From NCBI GenBank assembly GCA_031288455.1, contig JAITRI010000083.1, positions 1 to 5,243 of the forward strand: DNA of 5,243 nt, given 5' to 3'. Below are positions 1 through 5,243 of this stretch, piece by piece; the stretch's first letter is position 1; every line of letters starts with the position of its first letter. The translations under genes and the position numbers were made by a program. Under the pieces are notes generated by a model. It was not told the origin of the DNA, ran no database searches, and saw only the letters and a list, made by a program, of their open reading frames with translations. The stretch is from Puniceicoccales bacterium (GTDB taxonomy: Bacteria; Verrucomicrobiota; Verrucomicrobiia; Opitutales; JAIRKQ01).

Positions 1-486
1 ATTCCTCTCGAAGCTCTCATCCACAAACAATACCGACTCGTCTCCAAACGCAGCGCGAAGCATCTTGGCGAAAAGTTTTGTCTTTGGACTGCCGAACGTC
101 AACTTTTCAATAACAAACAACCCACCATCGATAATTTTGTCGGACAGCGCACGCATTAGCGCCAAACGTTTGATGTTTCTATTGATTTTCTGAGAATAGT
201 CGCGCGGTTTCGGCCCGAAAACAACACCGCCGCCTTCCCAAATCGGACTGCGCTTGGATCCGTGCCGCGCCAATCCTGTTCCCTTTTGGCGGTATGGCTT
301 TTTGCCACTTCCGGATACGTCGCCCCTATCCTTTGCGCATGCATTTCCTTGCCTCATGTTGGCGGCAATTGACACCAAATACTGCTTCAGCGCAATGACT
401 CCCTTCGCTCCATCCAAAACGCGAAGGCCATCCACTTCTGCCTCTGAATGGGAAGAAAAATCGTTACTGTAAAATTTAATTTTCAT
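1..486 (-). CDS. rplD: 50S ribosomal protein L4, 3' end cut off by the window edge
   Basis: L4 is an early-assembling 50S protein that binds 23S rRNA. Its long loop lines the peptide exit tunnel, and in some bacteria the protein also represses its own operon. The first 162 codons are visible with no stop before the window edge; full-length family members are about 200-210 residues. The tunnel loop sits at residues 57-92: VSGSGKKPYRQKGTG, then ARHGSKRSPIWEGGGVVFGP, followed by KPRDYSQKINRN. The loop lysines, where macrolide resistance changes are known in other species, look unmodified. The middle Gly of the usual GGG-K-P entry is Ser (residue 60), and Glu84 replaces the common Arg after PIW; both look like lineage variation. 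The ATG shares an ATGA overlap with the rplC stop, and no clear Shine-Dalgarno sequence precedes it, so translation is probably coupled to rplC. Identity is very secure. Confidence 0.97.
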   Translation of the reverse strand, partial: MKIKFYSNDFSSHSEAEVDGLRVLDGAKGVIALKQYLVSIAANMRQGNACAKDRGDVSGSGKKPYRQKGTGLARHGSKRSPIWEGGGVVFGPKPRDYSQKINRNIKRLALMRALSDKIIDGGLFVIEKLTFGSPKTKLFAKMLRAAFGDESVLFVDESFERN

Positions 487-1085
487 TTTTTACACAGTGA
501 TTTTTTCGCCCTCCGAATGGTAACGTATCCCCCTTTGCGACCAGGAAAACTGCCGCGAATAATAAGCAAACATTTTTCGGAATTCACGCCAACGATTTCC
601 AAATTCTGCACAGTGCGCCCAACACACCCGTCGTGCCCAGGCATCTTGCGGCCTTTGAAAACATGCCCAGGCCACTGGCGCTGTCCATAGGATCCACCTC
701 TCCTATGAAACATCGAGCCGTGTGACGCTGGACCTCCGCTAAAACCATGCCGCTTCATAACTCCCTGGAAACCTTTTCCTTTCGTCGTTCCTATCACATC
801 CACCAATTCGCCATTTGCAAACTCATCCACAGACACATCGGTCCCAACCTCATAGCTTCCAACGTCGCCCGTTCTCAATTCCCTAATAATATCGTATTTG
901 CGGCGACCATCAGCGGAGAGAACAGCCGATCCGTTGGAAAATCCAAACACCGCCGCGCAATATCCATCCGAATCGACGGTTTTCACTCCAACAACCGAAG
1001 CTTTGCACATTTCAACAACCGTAACCGGCATCAACACCCCACTCGAGCCATAGAGCTGCGTCATGCCGACCCTTCTCCCGACCAT
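483..1085 (-). CDS. rplC: 50S ribosomal protein L3
   Basis: L3 is one of the first proteins to bind 23S rRNA; its central extension reaches towards the peptidyl-transferase centre. The protein is 200 residues, close to the usual 205-210. It opens MVGRRVGMTQLYG, which matches the family N terminus. GTTKGKGFQGVMKRHGF (99-115) and HGSMFHRRGGSYGQRQWPG (122-140) are the hallmark segments, followed by VFKGRKMPGHDG (142-153). Gln135 in GQRQW corresponds to the glutamine that PrmB methylates in E. coli. An in-frame ATG at 1112 would add nine residues (MNNCKRNIL). I prefer 1085 because a weak AAGAG lies 10 bases upstream and the extra residues look unlike the family, but the choice is not firm: E. coli L3 has three residues before the equivalent position. 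The 3' end overlaps rplD by four bases. Confidence 0.96.
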   Translation of the reverse strand: MVGRRVGMTQLYGSSGVLMPVTVVEMCKASVVGVKTVDSDGYCAAVFGFSNGSAVLSADGRRKYDIIRELRTGDVGSYEVGTDVSVDEFANGELVDVIGTTKGKGFQGVMKRHGFSGGPASHGSMFHRRGGSYGQRQWPGHVFKGRKMPGHDGCVGRTVQNLEIVGVNSEKCLLIIRGSFPGRKGGYVTIRRAKKSLCKK

Positions 1086-1193
1086 TAAAATATTTCTCTT
1101 ACAATTATTCATACAAAAACAACAGTCCTATTCTCGTCGAATTTTCCTCTCTATAAATTTTCAATTCATTCAAATGCAAGCACAAATTGTTAA
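1086..1193 (-). other. 108-base intergenic spacer between rpsJ and rplC
   Basis: This AT-rich stretch is the only large gap inside the cluster, whose other junctions are 16-20 bases or overlap. It holds a purine block AGAGAGGAAAA (about 1144-1154) with no start codon at a useful distance, and the alternative rplC ATG at 1112. I found no convincing promoter or terminator hairpin in it. Confidence 0.5.
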
Positions 1194-1535
1194 TCATGCA
1201 GCCATTAAATCAATTTTTACTTCGACGCCGGCTGGCAAATTCAACTTTTTCAGCGAATCAACGGTGTCGGCAGTCGGATCAAAAATATCAATCAGTCGGC
1301 TGTGTGACCTGATTTCAAATTGATCGGAAGATTTTTTATCGACGTGAGGAGACCTATTTACGCAAAATTTCTTGATGCACATCGGCAGCGGAACCGGCCC
1401 GGAAACATGCGCCCCTGACCGCTTCGCCGCATCGACAATGTCTATACCCGCCTGATCGGCTAACCTGTAGTCGAAACTCTTCAGCTTTATCCTAATTTTC
1501 TGCTTCGTAGCATAAGTAATCTTTTTCTGTGCCAT
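1194..1535 (-). CDS. rpsJ: 30S ribosomal protein S10 (NusE)
   Basis: S10 sits in the head of the 30S subunit. Free in the cell it acts as NusE, pairing with NusB in antitermination of rRNA transcription. The protein has 113 residues. Family signatures are QKIRIKLKSFDYR near the N terminus, IVDAAKRSGAHVSGPVPLP, NRSPHVDKKSSDQFEIRSHSRLIDI and the C-terminal LNLPAGVEVKI. Most family members have about 102-106 residues and begin close to the QKIRIKLK strand. Here about 11 residues (MAQKKITYATK) precede it, and no other ATG, GTG or TTG lies closer, so the short extension looks real. The gene starts 16 bases after the fusA stop; the ribosome-binding signal is weak, a GGGA about nine bases from the ATG. 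The ORF stays open further upstream into fusA, but that part only reads fusA out of frame. Confidence 0.97.
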   Translation of the reverse strand: MAQKKITYATKQKIRIKLKSFDYRLADQAGIDIVDAAKRSGAHVSGPVPLPMCIKKFCVNRSPHVDKKSSDQFEIRSHSRLIDIFDPTADTVDSLKKLNLPAGVEVKIDLMAA

Positions 1536-1551
1536 TTCTATAATTCCCAGT

Positions 1552-3696
1552 TCACTTCTTTGCTGCGCTTTCAATAATTTTTGCCAATTGCCCGGCAGGA
1601 ACCTGCTCAAAATGCGACGGTTCCATGGTATACGTCGCTCTTCCCTTGGACAGAGAGCGCACGTCGGTGGCATATCCAAACATCGTCTCAAGCGGAACAA
1701 ATGCACAGATCATGGTCAAATTGCCCTTCACCTCTATGCCGTGTATTTGCCCGCGACGCCTGTTCAAATCTCCAACAATGTCGCCCTGATATTCCTCCGG
1801 TGTCGCAACATCGACGCGCATTATCGGCTCCAACAAAATCGGACCGGCTTTGCGCATCGCCTCCTTAAATCCAAAAATGCCTGCCATCTTAAACGCCAAT
1901 TCCGATGAATCCACCTCGTGATAGCTGCCATCAATTATCCTGGCAACAAAATCAACAACCGGATATCCGGCTATCACTCCCGTCTGCGCCCCCTCGAGAA
2001 TCCCCTCCTGCGTCGGCTTAATGTACTCCTTCGGAATCACGCCACCAACAATCTCGTTCACGATCTCGGCGCCTTTTCCCTTTTCCGCCGGCTCTATTTT
2101 GATCACCGCATGCCCATACTGCCCACGACCACCAGTCTGGCGAATGAACTTGCCCTCTCCAGTTGCTTCCGCCGTCACCGTCTCCCTGTAGGCTATCTGC
2201 GGACGTCCAGCATCGGCCTCCACCTTAAACTCCCGGAATAGGCGGTCCCTTATGATTTCAAGATGCAACTCTCCCATGCCGGATATTATTGTCTGTCCGG
2301 TCTCCTGATTGCCGGTAACCCTAAACGTTGGATCCTCCTCCGCAAGGCGCTGCAATCCAAGGGACAATTTCGTCTGGTCGGCCTTCGATTTCGGCTCTAT
2401 GGACATGCTTATGACGGGATCCGGAAACGTCGGCGGCTCAAGCACCAAATCAAGCCCTTTGTCGCAGAGCGTGTCGCCGGTGACAACACCCTTGAATCCT
2501 ATTATAGCGCATATGTCTCCTGAATACGCCACCTCTATGTCCTCGCGAGCATCCGCTTTCATCAGCATCAGACGGCTCACGCGCTCCGAACGGCGCGTGC
2601 GCGGATTATATACGACTTCTCCCTTTTTCAATTGCCCGGCATACACGCGGCAAAAAATCAATTTGCCAACGAATGGGTCCGTCATAAGCTTGAACGCGAG
2701 CGCCGCAACTTTTCCATTGTCATCGGGAATAATGGAAGCTTCATCGCCGCTGCCATCATCTTTGAACGCGCGCACGGGCGGCAAATCCAGCGGACTCGGC
2801 AAATAGTCGATCACCGCATCCAGCAGCATCTGCACTCCCTTGTTCTTGAACGCACTGCCCGGAATCACTCCAATGAATTTCATCGAAAGCGTCGCCTTGC
2901 GTATGGCAGCGCGCATGTCATCGGCACTTATTTCCTTGCCCTCCAAGTATTTTTCTGCGATCGCATCATCGAAGTCAGACAGCGCTTCGACGAGCAACTC
3001 TCGGTATTTTTCCACATCACCGGACATGTCACTGGGAACGGGAAGCACCTCATAGCGAACTCCATCAACGGAATTGTCGGCGTAGACATAGGCGCACATC
3101 TTGACGAGGTCGACGAGACCGCGCAACTTGTCCTCGGAGCCAATCGGCAGAAACAGCGGATGCGCGTTACCTCCAAGCTTCTCGCGGATATCATTGACGG
3201 CAGCAAAAAAATTTGCTCCCGTGCGATCCATCTTGTTTATGAACGCGATCCTCGGAACATTGTATTTGTCCATCTGTCGCCAAACGGTCTCCGATTGCGG
3301 CTGCACACCAGCTACGCCGCAGAAAACTGCCACCGCACCATCGAGAACGCGCAGCGAATGCTCCACTTCCGCTGTGAAATCGACGTGTCCGGGGGTATCG
3401 ATCAGATTGATTTGATGCCTGATGTCGGCGTAGTATCCCTCCTTCGTTGACCATCCGCAGGAAATCGCGGCTGAGGTTATCGTTATTCCGCGTTCGCGCT
3501 CCTGCTCCATCCAATCGGTGACTGTTGTTCCATCGTGCACCTCTCCTATCTTGTGCACAACTCCAGAATAGAACAGAATTCTTTCCGTCGTCGTCGTCTT
3601 CCCGGCATCAATGTGGGCCGCTATGCCGATGTTGCGCGTGTACTCGAGCGGAGTACTGCGGTTTTTTGAATTCACACTAGAAATTTCTTTCGCCAT
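1552..3696 (-). CDS. fusA: Translation elongation factor G
   Basis: EF-G is the cytosolic GTPase that drives translocation of tRNA and mRNA through the ribosome and, with RRF, recycles ribosomes. It has 714 residues, slightly over the usual 690-705, and all five domains. The GTPase domain shows the P-loop AHIDAGKTT (27-35), switch I RGITI (69-73), DTPGH (100-104) and NKMD (154-157). Domain II starts near 328 (GKVAALAFKLMTDPFVGKL). Domain III holds GMGELHLEII (473-482). Domain IV has the tip loops GGRGQYGH (522-529) and SYHEVDSSE (591-599), with His593 at the position that enters the decoding site. Domain V includes RRGQIHG (647-653) and ends ATYTMEPSHFEQVP. The start is set by AGGTGGAGAG directly before the ATG and by the N-terminal match; the frame is open to 3771, but that would overlap rpsG. 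It looks like the canonical housekeeping copy. Confidence 0.99.
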   Translation of the reverse strand: MAKEISSVNSKNRSTPLEYTRNIGIAAHIDAGKTTTTERILFYSGVVHKIGEVHDGTTVTDWMEQERERGITITSAAISCGWSTKEGYYADIRHQINLIDTPGHVDFTAEVEHSLRVLDGAVAVFCGVAGVQPQSETVWRQMDKYNVPRIAFINKMDRTGANFFAAVNDIREKLGGNAHPLFLPIGSEDKLRGLVDLVKMCAYVYADNSVDGVRYEVLPVPSDMSGDVEKYRELLVEALSDFDDAIAEKYLEGKEISADDMRAAIRKATLSMKFIGVIPGSAFKNKGVQMLLDAVIDYLPSPLDLPPVRAFKDDGSGDEASIIPDDNGKVAALAFKLMTDPFVGKLIFCRVYAGQLKKGEVVYNPRTRRSERVSRLMLMKADAREDIEVAYSGDICAIIGFKGVVTGDTLCDKGLDLVLEPPTFPDPVISMSIEPKSKADQTKLSLGLQRLAEEDPTFRVTGNQETGQTIISGMGELHLEIIRDRLFREFKVEADAGRPQIAYRETVTAEATGEGKFIRQTGGRGQYGHAVIKIEPAEKGKGAEIVNEIVGGVIPKEYIKPTQEGILEGAQTGVIAGYPVVDFVARIIDGSYHEVDSSELAFKMAGIFGFKEAMRKAGPILLEPIMRVDVATPEEYQGDIVGDLNRRRGQIHGIEVKGNLTMICAFVPLETMFGYATDVRSLSKGRATYTMEPSHFEQVPAGQLAKIIESAAKK

Positions 3697-3706
3697 CTCT
3701 CCACCT
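3697..3706 (-). promoter_or_regulatory. fusA ribosome-binding site that fixes the start
   Basis: The bases AGGTGGAGAG lie immediately before the ATG at 3696. This purine-rich block is the clearest Shine-Dalgarno-like signal in the window. It supports the 714-residue start over in-frame codons further upstream that would overlap rpsG. Confidence 0.7.
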
Positions 3707-3715
3707 ATTGAAATG

Positions 3716-4189
3716 TCACCAGCGCAGATGCGCAAATGCTCGATTCGCCTGCGCCATGCGTTGCACATCATCCTTTTTCTTCACAACCGATCCTGTGTTG
3801 TTGTAGGCATCGATGATCTCCTGCGCCAACGCTTCATCCATGGGCAACCCTTTCCTCGCCTTGGAAAATTCAATCATCCACCTGAACGCCAACGCATGCT
3901 GCCGCTCGTAGGGAATTTCCACCGGCACCTGATAGGTTGCTCCACCGACGCGGCGGCTTTTAACTTCCACCTTCGGCCGTGAATTTTCGAGCGCACCCAG
4001 CAGCAGATCAACGGGATCTCCTTTGCCCAATTTCTCACTGACGTGTTCGATCGCCTCATACACAATTGAGCGGGCGAGGTTCTTTTTGCCGCGCTGCATC
4101 ACCATGTTAGTCAGTTGGGAAATGAGCACACTGCCGTAGCGCGGATCCTTTTCGACGTGACGTTTCTCTGCTTTTCTTCTGCGGGACAT
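3716..4189 (-). CDS. rpsG: 30S ribosomal protein S7
   Basis: S7 nucleates assembly of the 30S head by binding the 3' domain of 16S rRNA and lies near the E-site tRNA and mRNA exit. In E. coli it is also the translational repressor of the str operon. It has 157 residues, the normal length. It starts MSRRRKAEKR and carries the core RPKVEVKSRRVGGATYQVP (72-90), which contains the beta hairpin residues that contact RNA. It ends with VQRMAQANRAFAHLRW, the conserved C terminus. The EIIDAYNNTGS segment resembles verrucomicrobial S7. The start follows GGAG with a 10-base spacer and lies 20 bases after the rpsL stop. The rpsL-rpsG gap is much shorter than the E. coli one that holds the S7 operator, so that mechanism is not obviously conserved here. 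Confidence 0.98.
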   Translation of the reverse strand: MSRRRKAEKRHVEKDPRYGSVLISQLTNMVMQRGKKNLARSIVYEAIEHVSEKLGKGDPVDLLLGALENSRPKVEVKSRRVGGATYQVPVEIPYERQHALAFRWMIEFSKARKGLPMDEALAQEIIDAYNNTGSVVKKKDDVQRMAQANRAFAHLRW

Positions 4190-4209
4190 TTTCTCACTTC
4201 TCCATGAAA

Positions 4210-4584
4210 TTACTTCTTCGGCTGCTTAACGCCATACTTAGAGCGACTTCTGCGGCGCTTATCAACCCCTGAACAATCCAGCGTTCCGCGCACGACGTGA
4301 TACCTGACTCCCGGTAAGTCTTTGACCCTTCCGCCGCGCACAAGAACTACGCTGTGTTCCTGGAGCTTATGCCCTTCGTCGGGAATGTACGCAATAACCT
4401 CGCTGCCGTTTGTCAATCGCACCTTCGTCACCTTGCGGATGGCTGAATTCGGTTTTTTCGGCGTGCGAGTCATCACCTGGATGCACGTTCCGCGCCTGAA
4501 CGGATTTCCTCCGAGCGACGGCGCCTTTGATTTGGCAACTTTCCTGACGCGAGGTCTATTTATCAACTGATTAATGGTCGGCAT
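4210..4584 (-). CDS. rpsL: 30S ribosomal protein S12
   Basis: S12 lies at the decoding centre of the 30S subunit and controls accuracy of codon reading. The protein has 124 residues, the standard length. It starts MPTINQLINRPR and holds TPKKPNSAIRKV (41-52), EGHKLQEHSVVLVRGGRVKDLPGVRYH (in the region 70-96) and a C-terminal DCSGVDKRRRSRSKYGVK. The lysine pair 43-44 (counting Met) and the KDLPG loop (88-92) are the residues changed in streptomycin-resistant mutants of other species; both are in the sensitive form here. Asp89 is the residue RimO methylthiolates in many bacteria. This is the first gene of the cluster. An in-frame TGA lies close upstream, so the start is unambiguous, yet no Shine-Dalgarno sequence is evident before it. 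Confidence 0.99.
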   Translation of the reverse strand: MPTINQLINRPRVRKVAKSKAPSLGGNPFRRGTCIQVMTRTPKKPNSAIRKVTKVRLTNGSEVIAYIPDEGHKLQEHSVVLVRGGRVKDLPGVRYHVVRGTLDCSGVDKRRRSRSKYGVKQPKK

Positions 4585-4589
4585 TTGAT

Positions 4590-4610
4590 TTACAATTCAC
4601 AAACATTCAT
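4590..4610 (-). other. Six-codon mini-ORF in the rpsL leader
   Basis: ATG at 4610 opens MNVCEL and stops with TAA at 4590-4592, five bases before the rpsL ATG. A second ATG at 4606, in another frame, reads 11 codons across the rpsL start. Neither has a clear Shine-Dalgarno sequence. They may be chance in AT-rich DNA, or may help deliver ribosomes to the poorly marked rpsL start. Confidence 0.25.
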
Positions 4611-4627
4611 TTAACTAAGCTCGGCTG

Positions 4628-4677
4628 AGTAGAATTGAAAGAAATGGACAAATCAAGTATTTTTTATGGAAATTTTA
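4628..4677 (-). promoter_or_regulatory. Candidate promoter for the rpsL cluster
   Basis: TTGATT (4651-4656) and TCTACT (4628-4633) are separated by 17 bases, each matching four of six consensus positions for a sigma-70-type promoter. The DNA directly upstream (about 4657-4677) is almost pure A and T, like the UP elements that strengthen ribosomal promoters. Initiation would fall near 4620, giving a leader of roughly 36 bases before rpsL. An alternative is TTGCCG (4697-4702) with TAAAAT (4672-4677), but its 19-base spacer is long. Both are inferred by eye only. Confidence 0.33.
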
Positions 4678-4721
4678 TTTTTCTGGAAAAATTGTCCGGC
4701 AATTGCGGGCAGCCGATGGAC

Positions 4722-4744
4722 TTGCGCATTCCTCCGCGGCGCAA
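4722..4744 (-). other. Perfect 6-bp hairpin enclosing a GGAGG-ATG
   Basis: On the minus strand TTGCGC (4739-4744) and GCGCAA (4722-4727) are exact complements around an 11-base loop, CGCGGAGGAAT. The loop carries GGAGG and, at its 3' edge, the first two bases of an ATG (4727-4729) that opens a 21-codon frame ending at 4664. The pairing is seen directly; a regulatory role is conjecture. It lies upstream of the preferred promoter candidate, so it would be transcribed only from further upstream. Confidence 0.35.
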
Positions 4745-4768
4745 ATTGCGGCGGCAATCGTTTTTGGG

Positions 4769-4817
4769 AAAAAAATGAAAAAATTTTACGGAATCGCCCA
4801 GCGGAAGTGGGACAATT
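4769..4817 (-). terminator. Weak candidate intrinsic terminator of the upstream gene
   Basis: Just after the stop of the hypothetical gene, AATTG-(T)-CCCA can pair with TGGGCGATT across a 7-base loop. This gives nine base pairs with one bulge and one G-T wobble (4792-4817). T-rich DNA follows (TTTTTT at 4778-4783, then seven more T at 4769-4775), but it begins about eight bases after the stem, farther than in a classic terminator. The position fits, but the stem is weak. Confidence 0.33.
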
Positions 4818-4824
4818 TCGCAGC

Positions 4825-5243
4825 TCAGCTGTGCTTGATCAGGACATGTACTTTGGAAACTTTGCCATTTTTCCACATTTGGATTATCTTCTCGAAGATG
4901 GAAAATTCCACCAATGTGTTCCCGGAGTCGAAGTCGAAATACTTTGGATTATCCCACGTGCCAAAATCCGTGCGCTCCCGCCGGGTTGAATTTCTGCCAT
5001 ATTCGCTAGTCAACAGCGGCCTAAGAAATATTCCACTGGCGTTTTCATCGATCACTGGTATGTCCAGAGTGCTAAAAGTATCGTCTGCTGCATAACTTCT
5101 CCTTGTAATGTCACAATCCAAGAGAATTATCACATCGCCATTGGCGTGAAATCTTGTACTGTTTGTGATTATATGTAGCTTAGCAATGGCTGAGTCCGAA
5201 TCAATTAGGGCGCGCAGAATCGGAGAATTTTTGATGGCGAACG
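4825..5243 (-). CDS. Hypothetical protein, N terminus beyond the window edge
   Basis: One frame is open from the window edge to a TGA at 4825-4827, giving the last 138 residues of a protein whose start lies outside. I do not recognise the family. The visible part begins FAIKNSPILRALIDSDSAIA, includes GDVIILLDCDITRRSYAADD and IPVIDENASGIFLRPLL, and ends MWKNGKVSKVHVLIKHS. It alternates short hydrophobic stretches with charged ones, as in a soluble beta-rich or mixed fold. I see no transmembrane segment, Cys pair cluster or known catalytic motif. AGA, AGG and ATA codons are commoner than in the ribosomal genes, as expected for a weakly expressed gene. A GTG at 5133 could start a 102-residue product, but the frame stays open and protein-like upstream, so an internal start is less likely. 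It shares the rpsL strand but is 240 bases upstream, so a separate unit is plausible. Confidence 0.75.
   Translation of the reverse strand, partial: FAIKNSPILRALIDSDSAIAKLHIITNSTRFHANGDVIILLDCDITRRSYAADDTFSTLDIPVIDENASGIFLRPLLTSEYGRNSTRRERTDFGTWDNPKYFDFDSGNTLVEFSIFEKIIQMWKNGKVSKVHVLIKHS

Noticed and set aside
747..1088. Plus-strand open frame antisense to rplC
   Set aside because: It is fully antisense to a clear L3 gene and its His/Arg-rich translation looks like a shadow of the coding strand.
2632..3450. Long plus-strand open frame of 272 codons inside fusA
   Set aside because: It lies wholly antisense to a perfectly conserved EF-G gene, has no family resemblance, and is explained by the codon bias of fusA.
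3697..3771. Upstream extension of fusA by 25 residues
   Set aside because: It would overlap the end of rpsG, matches nothing in the EF-G N terminus, and the strong ribosome-binding site lies directly before 3696.
4745..4758. ATTGC-GGCG-GCAAT inverted repeat followed on the plus strand by a short T run
   Set aside because: The stem is only five base pairs and no plus-strand gene ends before it, so a plus-strand terminator has nothing to terminate.
4703..5095. Plus-strand open frame of 130 codons opposite the hypothetical gene
   Set aside because: The minus-strand frame is longer, stays open to the window edge and reads more like a protein. The plus-strand product shows no recognisable motif.
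1..5243. Search for a novel system, CRISPR array, mobile element, tRNA or rRNA
   Set aside because: No repeated spacers, transposase motifs, terminal inverted repeats or tRNA-like sequence were seen. The content is conserved translation genes plus one unrecognised partial gene.

Overview
The window is almost entirely the start of a fused str/S10 ribosomal-protein cluster, read on the minus strand. In transcription order (high to low coordinates) it holds the 3' end of an unrecognised gene (4825-5243, cut by the window edge), a 240-base intergenic region, rpsL (S12), rpsG (S7), fusA (EF-G), rpsJ (S10), rplC (L3) and the first 162 codons of rplD (L4, cut by the other edge). All six translation genes are intact in frame where visible and carry their family hallmarks. 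The plus strand shows no gene I can support.

The organism is a bacterium of moderate GC content. Two things point to the PVC group, most likely a Verrucomicrobia (Opitutae-like) lineage. First, fusA runs directly into rpsJ with no tuf gene between, as I recall from Chlamydia. Second, S10 (KLKSFDYRLADQAG), S7 (EIIDAYNNTG near the C terminus) and L3 (FHRRGGSYGQRQWPG) read like opitutal proteins from memory. This placement is an inference; no search was run.

Layout on the minus strand: rpsL, 20-base gap, rpsG, 19-base gap, fusA, 16-base gap, rpsJ, 108-base gap, rplC, then a 4-base ATGA overlap into rplD. The tight spacing and shared strand imply one transcript from upstream of rpsL. A weak promoter candidate with an AT-rich stretch upstream lies at about 4628-4677. 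A weak terminator candidate for the preceding gene lies at 4769-4817. The 108-base rpsJ-rplC gap is the only place inside the cluster with room for an extra regulatory element.

Together the genes supply the decoding-centre protein S12, the 30S head proteins S7 and S10, the translocase EF-G, and the early 50S assembly proteins L3 and L4. I see no new system, mobile element, CRISPR array, tRNA or rRNA. The least ordinary parts are the uncharacterised upstream gene and the rpsL leader, which lacks a clear Shine-Dalgarno sequence and carries overlapping mini-ORFs.
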